Shown piece after piece: positions 7,232 through 14,491 of a DNA stretch of 20,709 nt. A model generated the notes under the pieces. It saw nothing but the letters and a program-made list of their open reading frames with translations, had not been told where the DNA came from and ran no database searches. The stretch's first letter is position 1; each line of letters opens with the position of its first letter. Made by a program: the position numbers and the translations under genes. The DNA is from CAZXIC01 sp964640195 (GTDB lineage Archaea > Iainarchaeota > Iainarchaeia > Iainarchaeales > GCA-2688035), in assembly GCA_964640195.1 (NCBI GenBank), contig CAZXIC010000018.1, positions 1 through 20,709 on the forward strand. Direction: 5' to 3'.

Positions 7232-7324
7232 ATGCCAATGGGAATGCTCGCTTTTGAGGCAATCCACAACATGGTTATGGACAAGATGGCCAAAGTGATA
7301 GAGCGTGACATCAGAGAGAAGTGA
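7232..7324 (+). pseudogene. N-terminal fragment of the nuclease-like protein (or a 30-residue small protein)
   Basis: This ORF begins at ATG 7232, 5 nt after a clear SD (AGGAG, 7223-7227). It encodes a 30-residue amphipathic helix ending in KVIERDIREK before TGA 7322-7324. Having the best ribosome site in this locus, it looks like the true start of the gene that continues at 7305 in another frame. An AGAGAGA tract (7313-7319) lies just before the stop. Adding one two-base unit there would join this helix to SELQVIKNYASGSG. It could instead be a genuine small protein or leader peptide coupled to the next ORF. The overlap is 20 nt. Confidence 0.5.
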
Positions 7325-7682
7325 ATTGCAAGTAATCAAAAACTACGCATCAGGCAGCGGCAAGTTAACCCCTGATAACGAGCCGGACCTGCTGTTTTTG
7401 GACAGGGCAAAGAAAACGCTTGCATTGTGCGAAGTGAAAACCCCTTGCATGATTAAAAGAGAGGTTTTCAGCGGGCAGCTGCGCAAATTTGCTTTAAGGT
7501 GCGAAAAAGAAAACGCTGCATTCTACCTCTGCATTCCGGCGCAGAGCCTCGGTGCAGTGCTCACGCTAATGTCAGAGACAGCTATTTTTGAAAAGCTGGT
7601 TGAAAAGAAGCTGTTCAGGCTGTTTACTTTCAATGCAACACCAGACGGCTTTACTGCAGAAGTGGAAGAAGTGCAGCCCTAG
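7305..7682 (+). CDS. PD-(D/E)XK nuclease-like protein, probably missing its N-terminus by frameshift
   Basis: The 125-residue frame contains the core of the restriction-endonuclease-like fold: NEPDLLFLD with P27-D28, then after 14 residues E43-V44-K45 (LALCEVKT). This matches the PD-Xn-ExK metal-binding active site. A following helix (GQLRKFALRCEKEN) and a strand with AFYLCIP fit the fold. DNA cleavage is therefore plausible but unproven. The GTG start at 7305 has no convincing SD. The upstream frame at 7232 does, and it supplies the N-terminal helix this fold normally has, so I believe both are one gene of about 150 residues interrupted by a two-base loss or one-base gain near 7313-7330. TTG 7326 is another possible start. 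The stop codon overlaps that of the convergent endonuclease Q gene. Confidence 0.65.
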   Translation: MTSERSELQVIKNYASGSGKLTPDNEPDLLFLDRAKKTLALCEVKTPCMIKREVFSGQLRKFALRCEKENAAFYLCIPAQSLGAVLTLMSETAIFEKLVEKKLFRLFTFNATPDGFTAEVEEVQP

Positions 7683-8953
7683 AATTCCCCCAATGTTTTT
7701 TGCCCTGCAAAATCCTTTTTTCCGGCTATCTCCTTTTCCAGCTCAACGCGCTTTCTCTCAAACTCTTCCCTGCTGTTGCATATTATGGGCTTTCCGTAGT
7801 TTCCGCCGCCGCCCGGAATATAGTGAATCCAGCCTTTCCTGAACGCGTTTATTTTCTGCGCCACCCTTGCATTCACTTCTTGCAGTTCTTGCAAGGGTGC
7901 GTCCACAAGCGCCTTTATCTCACTGCCAAACCTGTCAACAAAGTCCCTCCAGGTGCTTTGCACCAACGCAGTGTTGATGCCCCGCACATCCAGAGCAATC
8001 TGGATTATTTCCGCAAGCGGCACGGAATGCATGTAGGGCGGCCTGAATCTGGGGTGAGTTTCTTCCTTGAAATCAGCAAGCATCAGAATCCTGTCTTTCA
8101 CACCCCTCTTTATCGTTCCCTTGCATTTAGGGCAGCGCCAGCGCAGCTTTTCTGCTTCGTCCATTGAAAACTTTGAATAGCAGCTGTTGCAGGCAGTCAT
8201 GTGGTACTTCCCCTCCCTCGGGTCAAGGCCAACGTTCAGAGTTATCCTCGCCTCTTCCTTTTCCCCAAGCGCTTTCCTCAGCTCCTTAAAGCTAGGCTCT
8301 TTCATTTTCACCCTGATGAACTCCCTGCCAATCCTGTAAGGCCAGGGGCTGTGTGAATCAGATGCTGTGAGAAACTGGTAGTTGTGGTTTTCCTTTATGA
8401 GGTCTGCAAAGTAACTGTCAGCGCTCAAGCCAAGTTCAATGAAATTTATCCCCTTTCCCATGGCGCCGTAAGCCTTCTGCACGCTGTCATAGTGGGCGTA
8501 AACGCTGAAATAAGGCGTGAAAGCATGTGCAGGGCCGATTATTGCGCCAACATCAACTGCCTTTTCCGCAACCTTCTCTGCTGTTAGCCTCAGCTTTGGC
8601 CTGCCGCACCCAAAGCAGTCCAGCGCAGCAAATTTCTTGAATTCCTGCCTCAGCTGCTCCGCGCTCGCAATGTCCGGGAAGAGGAGCAGGTGGTGAATCC
8701 TGTTCATGCACTCCACCTCAGTGCCGATGATGAAGTAGGTTTCAATGTTCTTGTGCCTGAAAACGCCATTTTCCTCCTCAACAAGCTCCTGCTTGCAGTG
8801 CTGCAGCCATTTCGCATGCGTTATGTCAGCACTCATCACCACATCCAAGCCTTTGAGCTTTGCCTGCTCCGCAATAACAGGTAGCGTCATGTTCCTGCTC
8901 ACGCCGCCGCTGTACAAGCCGTGGAAATGCAGGTCAGCGTTGAATTCCTTCAT
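7679..8953 (-). CDS. Endonuclease Q (PHP-family DNA repair nuclease)
   Basis: The product matches the PHP phosphoesterase with zinc ribbon family (COG1379), which includes archaeal EndoQ. EndoQ nicks DNA 5' of uracil, hypoxanthine, xanthine and abasic sites. Seen in the 424 residues are the PHP metal site (D7-L-H9-F-H11), GPAHAFTP (140-147), SDSH (198-201), and a zinc ribbon with C255/C258 and C274/C277. A helical C-terminal region contains an IPGGGGNYG loop. The last seven residues, QKTLGEF, fit the PCNA-interacting box Q-x-x-L-x-x-F, consistent with reported EndoQ-PCNA interaction. TTG 8971 would extend it by six residues, but ATG 8953 gives the expected MKEFNADLHFH start and correct promoter spacing. 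The gene diverges from the radical SAM gene and overlaps the nuclease-like gene by 4 nt at the stop codons. Confidence 0.88.
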   Translation of the reverse strand: MKEFNADLHFHGLYSGGVSRNMTLPVIAEQAKLKGLDVVMSADITHAKWLQHCKQELVEEENGVFRHKNIETYFIIGTEVECMNRIHHLLLFPDIASAEQLRQEFKKFAALDCFGCGRPKLRLTAEKVAEKAVDVGAIIGPAHAFTPYFSVYAHYDSVQKAYGAMGKGINFIELGLSADSYFADLIKENHNYQFLTASDSHSPWPYRIGREFIRVKMKEPSFKELRKALGEKEEARITLNVGLDPREGKYHMTACNSCYSKFSMDEAEKLRWRCPKCKGTIKRGVKDRILMLADFKEETHPRFRPPYMHSVPLAEIIQIALDVRGINTALVQSTWRDFVDRFGSEIKALVDAPLQELQEVNARVAQKINAFRKGWIHYIPGGGGNYGKPIICNSREEFERKRVELEKEIAGKKDFAGQKTLGEF

Positions 8954-8976
8954 TGCCTTAACCCACCCCAATATAC

Positions 8977-8984
8977 TTAATTAA
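8977..8984. promoter_or_regulatory. Palindromic TTAATTAA shared by two divergent genes
   Basis: TTAATTAA is centred 27.5 nt from the EndoQ ATG (8953) and 28.5 nt from the radical SAM ATG (9009). It is the only TATA-like element at suitable spacing for both leaderless starts, so it probably serves as a bidirectional TATA box. Further AT-rich sequence follows on the right (ATTAATTTAAT before 9009). Confidence 0.5.
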
Positions 8985-9008
8985 TCTATTAAAGAAAATT
9001 AATTTAAT

Positions 9009-10022
9009 ATGCCCGAATTGCACGAAGCCAGCTTCTACAAAAAGCTGCGTAACAAAGCCGTGCAGTGCAGCCTGTGCAGGAGGAGCTGCGCCATAAAGGA
9101 AGGGGAAAAAGGAAAGTGCGGCGTTAGGAAAAATTTGGGCGGAAAGCTGTACAGCCTTGTTTACGGCAGAACCCTTACAATGAGCATCGATCCCATTGAA
9201 AAAAAGCCGTTGTTTCACTTCAAGCCCGGCACCCAGTGCCTGGGGGTTTCAACATATGGATGCAACTTCTTCTGCCTCCACTGCCAGAACTGGCAGATAA
9301 GCCAGCAGAGGAGCGAGGAAGCAATTTCATCGGTGCCTTACACTTCGCCTCCTGAAATTGTGGAGCAGACGCTTGCAGCAGGGGTTGGAGGGATTGCCTA
9401 CACTTACACAGAGCCAACGGTTTTCACAGAGTATGCGCTTGACACAATGCGGATTGCGCACAAAAAAGGGCTTTACAATGTCTGGGTGAGCAACGGCTAC
9501 ATGTCAAGGGAATGCATTGACGCAATCGCCCCCTACCTGGATGCGATAAACGTTGACCTGAAGGGGAACGCAAAATTTTACAAAGAGGTCTGCGGAAACG
9601 TGAACATTGAATTCATCAAGGAAAACATCGCTTACCTTTACAAGAAGAAACTCCACCTGGAGGTAACAAACCTAATCGTCCCAGGCTACAACGACAATGA
9701 AAAAGACTTCCTTGAGGTTTCGGAATTCATCGCATCAATTGACAAAACAATGCCATTGCATTTCACGCGCTTCTGGCCCCAGCACAAGATGCAGCATCTG
9801 CCTCCGACAGACATGGAAAAGCTGCGCAGGGCAAAGGAGATTGCCCTGAAAGCAGGCTTAAAGTATGCCTATGTCGGCAATGTTGCGGAAGAAGACTCTA
9901 CTTACTGCCCAGAATGCCGCGCAGTGCTCATAAAGCGCTTTGGGTTCAGCGCAGAGCCAATTGGGCTGGACAAAAATGGAAACTGCAAGAAATGCAGGGC
10001 AAAAACAGGGATAGTGCTCTAA
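9009..10022 (+). CDS. AmmeMemoRadiSam-type radical SAM protein (COG1180)
   Basis: This is a radical S-adenosylmethionine enzyme of the pyruvate-formate-lyase-activase-like group that co-occurs with AMMECR1 and MEMO family proteins; its substrate is not established. The 337-residue product has the Fe-S binding CxxxCxxC as C85, C89, C92 in YGCNFFCLHCQNW. An N-terminal cysteine cluster (C20, C23, C27, C37) precedes it, and two further CxxC pairs lie at the C-terminus (YCPEC, CKKC), suggesting extra metal sites. Other family signatures are GIAYTYTEPTVFTEYALD, INVDLKG, VPGYND and HFTRFWPQHKM. ATG 9009 is leaderless-spaced from TTAATTAA. Neither AMMECR1 nor MEMO is in the window. It ends 3 nt before the convergent BofA-like gene. 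Confidence 0.9.
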   Translation: MPELHEASFYKKLRNKAVQCSLCRRSCAIKEGEKGKCGVRKNLGGKLYSLVYGRTLTMSIDPIEKKPLFHFKPGTQCLGVSTYGCNFFCLHCQNWQISQQRSEEAISSVPYTSPPEIVEQTLAAGVGGIAYTYTEPTVFTEYALDTMRIAHKKGLYNVWVSNGYMSRECIDAIAPYLDAINVDLKGNAKFYKEVCGNVNIEFIKENIAYLYKKKLHLEVTNLIVPGYNDNEKDFLEVSEFIASIDKTMPLHFTRFWPQHKMQHLPPTDMEKLRRAKEIALKAGLKYAYVGNVAEEDSTYCPECRAVLIKRFGFSAEPIGLDKNGNCKKCRAKTGIVL

Positions 10023-10025
10023 AGC

Positions 10026-10373
10026 CTAAATCATCCCAAAAAACTTCAGCATTAGCATTGCCCCTATTCCAGCAAGCCCGAATATGATGCTTACCGCAAG
10101 CGACGGTATGAGGGGCAATTCCACATGGAAGGCGTATGTCAAAATAGCCCAGGCTGCCACGCCCAGAATGCTGTTAACGATTATTTTCTTCAAGAACAGG
10201 AAAATGAGAATTGCTGCAACAACCAGGACAATGCCGCCGACCAGCACTGTCGGGTTGCCAACCAGTTGCATTACACTTGCCCCTGTTTGCTCCGTAAGAG
10301 CCTCTGTCTGCTGCCCGAGGTTTTCCAACACTCCATCTGGAATGCCATTTTGGAGCAGCGTAAGCAGTGTCAT
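10026..10373 (-). CDS. BofA-like small membrane protein
   Basis: A 115-residue membrane protein. The C-terminal half has membrane segments at about 43-61, 63-82 and 88-112. The pattern LKKIIVNSILGVAAWAILTY followed by a glycine-rich last helix (FGLAGIGAMLMLKF) resembles the BofA family. In Bacillus BofA controls sigma-K processing; archaeal members have no known role, so only the fold family is suggested. The N-terminal part is a short amphipathic region with EQTGASVMQLVGNP. The frame is open to 10439, but ATG 10373 has a TATA-like GGCTTAAAAAC about 29 nt upstream on the minus strand, whereas the longer version would start inside the promoter. It diverges from the winged-helix gene. Confidence 0.68.
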   Translation of the reverse strand: MTLLTLLQNGIPDGVLENLGQQTEALTEQTGASVMQLVGNPTVLVGGIVLVVAAILIFLFLKKIIVNSILGVAAWAILTYAFHVELPLIPSLAVSIIFGLAGIGAMLMLKFFGMI

Positions 10374-10398
10374 GCAATAATCCAATTGCCCAAAACAG

Positions 10399-10458
10399 TT
10401 TTTAAGCCAATACTTTCCCTTTTTGCGGAAAAAGCCCAATAGCGGTGGTTTAAAAATT
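10399..10458. promoter_or_regulatory. Divergent promoter region
   Basis: On the minus strand GGCTTAAAAAC (about 10398-10408) is spaced for the start at 10373. On the plus strand TTTAAAAATT (10449-10458) is centred about 26 nt before ATG 10479. The two TATA elements are roughly 50 nt apart, so this is two separate promoters facing away from each other, not one shared box. Confidence 0.5.
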
Positions 10459-10478
10459 TTTTCAATTTAATCCTGTTT

Positions 10479-11114
10479 ATGGCTAGGTTTACCGAGGAGC
10501 AGAAGAGGGTTGCCCTTATCCTGCTGCATGGCCCAAAGACTGCGGAGGAGCTGAACAAGCAGCTAAACCTTCCATTCAACAGGATGAGCGAAGAGCTGAG
10601 GAAAATGATTAAGCTGGGCGTGCTTGAAAAGGAGGGCTATCCCACAAAGTACAGGCTGAAGAAAAAAATCGCAGAAGAGGTTGCGAGGAGAAAGCAAATC
10701 GCTGACAGCGACAGCAACAGGCTTAGGATAAAGGCACTTATTGAAATGCAGGCAATTGAGCAAACCCTGCTTGAAAAGCAGATGCAAAAGCTGGAAGAGG
10801 CAATGCGCAAGGACAAAAGCTTCACGATTTACAGCCTTGAGAAAGCCAAGATAGAGAAATCAGATGACTACTACAGCAGCTACTTTGAGCTGAACTTCAG
10901 CGTAAAGGATTTTGCATCACTGGTCAAATTCATGTTCTTTTACGGGCCGACAAGCGTAGAGGTGCTAAAGCCAGCGAAAATCGAGTTTTCTGCCCAAGAC
11001 CTGCAGGACGGCCTGCTTACCATGGCTGAAATGGCCCAAAAGTACAGCGCCTACATCCACAGGCTGCTGAACAAGGAGGAGCTGGAGCGGTTCAACGAAA
11101 GCCTGTACAAGTGA
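10479..11114 (+). CDS. Winged-helix DNA-binding protein, uncharacterised
   Basis: A 211-residue predicted regulator. Residues about 4-60 form a winged helix-turn-helix (EEQKRVALILLHGPKTAEELNKQLNLPFNRMSEELRKMIKLGVLEKEG, then a wing ending YRLKKKI). Residues 75-110 are a charged, coiled-coil-prone helix (ALIEMQAIEQTLLEKQMQKLEEAM) likely to mediate dimerisation. The C-terminal 90 residues (FELNFSVKDFASLVKFMFFYGPTSVEVLKP and a last helical stretch) are a small alpha/beta module. Its YGPTSVEVLKP segment faintly recalls the ends of WYL-domain regulators, but I do not claim membership. ATG 10479 is leaderless-spaced. By position it may control the divergent BofA-like gene; this is inference only. 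Confidence 0.75.
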   Translation: MARFTEEQKRVALILLHGPKTAEELNKQLNLPFNRMSEELRKMIKLGVLEKEGYPTKYRLKKKIAEEVARRKQIADSDSNRLRIKALIEMQAIEQTLLEKQMQKLEEAMRKDKSFTIYSLEKAKIEKSDDYYSSYFELNFSVKDFASLVKFMFFYGPTSVEVLKPAKIEFSAQDLQDGLLTMAEMAQKYSAYIHRLLNKEELERFNESLYK

Positions 11115-11151
11115 TTTAAGCCCAATCCAAACTATTCGACGATTGTCCGTA

Positions 11152-11180
11152 GGGCATTCATCAAATGCAGTAAAATGCCC
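11152..11180 (+). repeat. Hairpin between the winged-helix gene and the S-layer promoter
   Basis: GGGCATT (11152-11158) pairs with AATGCCC (11174-11180). The inner GCATT can alternatively pair with AATGC at 11164-11168. It lies about 40 nt after the upstream stop and may mark its transcript end, although the T-tract that would be expected is weak. Confidence 0.4.
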
Positions 11181-11220
11181 CCTATTGCCTTTAAAACCCT
11201 TTCTCTGCCCTTCCAAAGAA

Positions 11221-11236
11221 CCGAAAGTTATTTAAA
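11221..11236 (+). promoter_or_regulatory. Strong BRE/TATA promoter of the S-layer gene
   Basis: CCGAAAG followed by TTATTTAAA is close to the archaeal BRE-TATA consensus and is the best promoter in the window. Expected initiation is near 11257-11262, giving a leader of roughly 110 nt. This contrasts with the leaderless spacing of most neighbouring genes. Confidence 0.7.
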
Positions 11237-11260
11237 GAGGGGCATGTTAATAGCATACTG

Positions 11261-11324
11261 AGTCTAGCTAGACAAAATAATGCCTTCATGGATTGATAGC
11301 TATCCCGAAAGGCATGCCTAGACT
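11261..11324 (+). promoter_or_regulatory. Structured 5' leader of the S-layer mRNA
   Basis: Three nested inverted repeats are seen: AGTCTAG (11261-11267) with CTAGACT (11318-11324), ATGCCTT (11280-11286) with AAGGCAT (11309-11315), and GGAT (11290-11293) with ATCC (11302-11305). The outer stem would begin at or within a few bases of the predicted transcript start. GTCTAG can alternatively fold locally on CTAGAC at 11268-11273. GAGGTGA at 11357-11363, 8 nt before ATG 11372, is the ribosome site. Confidence 0.55.
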
Positions 11325-11371
11325 TATTTTTCGTAAATAACATAAGTAAAAATTGTGAGGTGAAACAAAGC

Positions 11372-14344
11372 ATGAAAGGTTTGAACGTGAGAAAGCTCGC
11401 TGCAATAGCAGTAGGCGGGGCTCTCGTTGGTTCAGCCTTGGCGCCATTGGCTGCGGCCATAACCCTGGAAAAGTCTGACATTGTTAACCCGGACACAGGA
11501 GCACCTGTTGTGAATGTTGTCGCGGGAATGCAGGCACAGGCAAGCGACTTTGTGTGGGCAGGAAACATTGCCGCAAAGGTCGCACAGTTGGCTACAGTTG
11601 ATGCAGCGCTTGAAGGCGGAGAAGGCGAAGTATCAGTAACTGACCTGAGCGTTGACCTGACTGTCGGCGGCGAGAGCACATATACACCAGAATACAGCTA
11701 TAAATACCATGGGAGCAGCTATCCTTTAGAGAGCAGAGACACCGCGGGTGCTCTGGAATTCAGAAAAACCCTTGGCTCTGGACAACTGCAGTTCCTAAAG
11801 AACACAACCAAGAGCTACAGATGGGAAGGTTCAACATACGAAATCGTAGTGAAAGAAACCGTCGGAATAGAGGCAGACGCAAGGTTTGACACACACCAAG
11901 ATGTGAAAGACCTTATAGTCTACCTGAAGAACACCGGCGACATGAACTACGTCCTCAACTTGGGTGAGGGAATCCCATGCTGGGCTACTTCAACGCCTGG
12001 TACAGCATTCACCGATGGAGACAACGACAACGTCGTTATCCCTTTCCTTGGCGCAGAGTACACAGTGCAGGAGGCAGACTGTGTTTCCTCTACAAAGACA
12101 ATAAAGCTCATTAAGGAATCAGCAAAAACAAACTACAACGAAGGAGACACAATCACTGGCTTGAGTGGAAAGGCAACATACGCAGGCGAAGAGATGTCAG
12201 TGAAAATCGCTGCAATCACCCAATCTGGTGCAGCAACAACAGCTTACAATGCCAGGTTTGAGTTGTACGACGCAGAGGGCAACCTGGTTGACCACCAAAC
12301 GCTCGGCGAAGGCGTCTACCTCAACGAAAACTTCGTTGACACAACCGGAGACTATGCCCTGGAAACAGTGGTATACATTAGCACGATTAGGGTAGAGCCT
12401 ACAACCAGCAAAGGCGTTATAACAGTCATTGTTGGAAAAGACGTTGTAACGCTAGCTGACGGCAAGCAGTATCCATACGACTCAACAGACACAGATGTAG
12501 GCAACGACTACTGGAAAGCCAGCCTTGACCAGAACTCAGCGGCGAACGCAAGCCCTGACGTTGCAACGATCGAGAAAATAACGGTCTGGAACAACGTGAA
12601 GAAATGGGATAGGGACACCCCGTTGTGGAGCACAGACGACTCACTGACACAGAGAGGGGAAGACGATGCAGATGCAGGCGGCAACGTCGCTCACTTCCTG
12701 GCTGGAGAGAGCGAAGGAACCCTGGGCTATGACTTTGTCAAAGTGCAGTTTGACGGATTCGTAATAGACCAGAGCCTGACAACAGTCAAAATAGGAAACA
12801 ATGCAATAACATACACAGACAACGCAAGAATTGAGAGAACAGTTCCGTTCTACATTGCACTGGACAACACAGCGACGGAATCAACATTCACGGTGGACGA
12901 CCAAACATTCTACTATAGGTGCAGCACAGCAGACGCGAACCTACTAATCTTCGACAACAACTACCTGAACGGAGCGCGGATTGATGTAAACGTGGTGTGT
13001 ACTGACTGGAATGTGCTGTGTGACCAAGGCTATGTTGACGGAAATGGTGTGACCGGGCACGGCACATGTGACCTCAACGGAGTAGAGTACAACATAGAGG
13101 GTCATGCCTATATAGATGCCGAAGATACAACCACCTATGGCGTCGGTGTATACCTCTTGGCGGACGGAAACTGTGAGTTCAGCGCACAACCATTTGCCAA
13201 CGTGGACTACCTGAAACTCGGCGGAGCAACAAACTACACCACAAGGGGAAAAACAGATGGAGATGCATTCACAACGAGCACAGTTTACTACGACGACGAC
13301 AATGCAAATAGGATACCATTAACTGTTCCATTGTCCGTAACCAAAGACACGATGAACGACACCTACAAGTACAGGATGTACGTAGAAAGGCTCAGCACAT
13401 CAGACGGCGACATCTACCTGCTGTTAGACAACAAAACAGACTTCACAAGTGAGTTCGGCACCAGCGAGGCAGACGTAAGGTTCTTGGGAACAGACCTAGA
13501 GGAAAGAGGGTTGCTGGAGGACGACATAGGCAGTAGCCTTCGCCCACAGGAGCTGCTCAACCTTGCGTACAATGTACCGTACTACTGGCCTGACGAAGCA
13601 GACTTCGGTGAAGACAGCGGAGACAACCTATACATTGTAGCACAGTTTGCTGTGGATGTCAACACAACCCATGACGCGAACGTCTACATCGATACAGCGA
13701 CAGGCGACTTGGTAACACTGCCAAACGACCAGCTGTCAGCCTACACTTCAGACGTGAACTTCACACCTGCAGGCTTGAGCCTGAACATGAGGACAGACAG
13801 TGATGCCTACTACCAGGCAGCCTGGATTGACTACGGAACAAAGATCGAACTGACAGACGACAAGGAAACAGTAACGTTCACAATCCCAGACTCCGCAATC
13901 TACCTGAGCCTGACTGTGTTGGGCGAAGGTGCAGAGATAACAACCTCAGGCGGAGACAGCGTGGAAGGAGTCAAGGAAGGAGAGACAGCGACAGTTGACT
14001 CAACAGATGTTACAGTCAGCGCAATCAACTATACAGCAGGGACATGTACTGTTGCAGACACAACCTATCCAAAGATCGTTTCTGCGGGAAAGCTTGTTGT
14101 GACCGACGCTGACGCAAGGCCAGCCAAAGCCATCATTGTTGGTGGCTACTTGGTGAATACCCTTGCGCAAAACGTCGTTCTTAACGACGAGACAACCCTG
14201 CAGGAAGCTCTCATATCGGCTGGCGACAAGGTAGTAGAGCTGCTTGATGACAGCGGCGACATTATTGTTGCAGGCTACACAGCAGCAGACACCGGCGTAG
14301 CGGCCCAAGAGCTAATCGACGCTTTGGACGCGTTGCTTGAGTAA
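11372..14344 (+). CDS. Surface-layer (S-layer) protein
   Basis: This is the main cell-envelope lattice protein. The 990 residues start with a signal peptide (MKGLNVRKLAAIAVGGALVG... to an APLAAA cleavage region near residue 29). An S-layer N-domain follows, with VVAGMQAQASDFVWAGNIAAKVAQLA. The C-terminal 100 residues (KIVSAGKLVVTDADARPAK, then AIIVGGYLVNTLAQNV and IIVAGYTAADTGVAAQELID) are the S-layer C-domain typical of methanococcal and many DPANN S-layers. There is no C-terminal membrane anchor. The mature protein is very acidic, with about eight N-glycosylation sequons (for example NTT, NDT, NKT, NFT) and eight cysteines, five of them in a stretch near residues 520-600. GTG 11360 would add four residues, but ATG 11372 has a well-placed GAGGTGA. 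Codons favour AAC, ACA and GCA, as expected for very high expression. Strong promoter, structured leader and strong terminator make it a single-gene transcript. Confidence 0.93.
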   Translation: MKGLNVRKLAAIAVGGALVGSALAPLAAAITLEKSDIVNPDTGAPVVNVVAGMQAQASDFVWAGNIAAKVAQLATVDAALEGGEGEVSVTDLSVDLTVGGESTYTPEYSYKYHGSSYPLESRDTAGALEFRKTLGSGQLQFLKNTTKSYRWEGSTYEIVVKETVGIEADARFDTHQDVKDLIVYLKNTGDMNYVLNLGEGIPCWATSTPGTAFTDGDNDNVVIPFLGAEYTVQEADCVSSTKTIKLIKESAKTNYNEGDTITGLSGKATYAGEEMSVKIAAITQSGAATTAYNARFELYDAEGNLVDHQTLGEGVYLNENFVDTTGDYALETVVYISTIRVEPTTSKGVITVIVGKDVVTLADGKQYPYDSTDTDVGNDYWKASLDQNSAANASPDVATIEKITVWNNVKKWDRDTPLWSTDDSLTQRGEDDADAGGNVAHFLAGESEGTLGYDFVKVQFDGFVIDQSLTTVKIGNNAITYTDNARIERTVPFYIALDNTATESTFTVDDQTFYYRCSTADANLLIFDNNYLNGARIDVNVVCTDWNVLCDQGYVDGNGVTGHGTCDLNGVEYNIEGHAYIDAEDTTTYGVGVYLLADGNCEFSAQPFANVDYLKLGGATNYTTRGKTDGDAFTTSTVYYDDDNANRIPLTVPLSVTKDTMNDTYKYRMYVERLSTSDGDIYLLLDNKTDFTSEFGTSEADVRFLGTDLEERGLLEDDIGSSLRPQELLNLAYNVPYYWPDEADFGEDSGDNLYIVAQFAVDVNTTHDANVYIDTATGDLVTLPNDQLSAYTSDVNFTPAGLSLNMRTDSDAYYQAAWIDYGTKIELTDDKETVTFTIPDSAIYLSLTVLGEGAEITTSGGDSVEGVKEGETATVDSTDVTVSAINYTAGTCTVADTTYPKIVSAGKLVVTDADARPAKAIIVGGYLVNTLAQNVVLNDETTLQEALISAGDKVVELLDDSGDIIVAGYTAADTGVAAQELIDALDALLE

Positions 14345-14353
14345 AAAAAATTA

Positions 14354-14396
14354 GGGTTTTTTCCAAAAAACCCTTTTTTTCCTTTTTTTCTTTTTT
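14354..14396 (+). terminator. Hairpin plus T-tract terminator of the S-layer gene
   Basis: GGGTTTTTT (14354-14362) and AAAAAACCC (14365-14373) form a stem around CC; the innermost pairs must open to make a loop. It is followed by three T-runs of 7, 7 and 6 bases up to 14396. Both archaeal T-tract and hairpin-type ending are satisfied, 9 nt after the stop codon. Confidence 0.85.
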
Positions 14397-14460
14397 CATG
14401 TTTTGAAAATGGGAAAAGAACCCCCTGTTATGTAGAAGTCAACCTTCGCTTTTGGTTTGC

Positions 14461-14468
14461 TTTTTATT
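14461..14468 (+). promoter_or_regulatory. TATA-like element of the outer membrane-anchored protein gene
   Basis: TTTTTATT is centred about 27 nt before ATG 14492, the leaderless spacing seen elsewhere in the window. Confidence 0.45.
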
Positions 14469-14491
14469 TCTTTTGCCCCCACTCTTGCTTG

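Noticed and set aside
7679..8953. Annotation as a PolX- or HisJ-type PHP protein
   Set aside because: The zinc ribbon, IPGGGGNYG region and C-terminal PCNA box fit endonuclease Q; no polymerase domain is present and the length exceeds HisJ.
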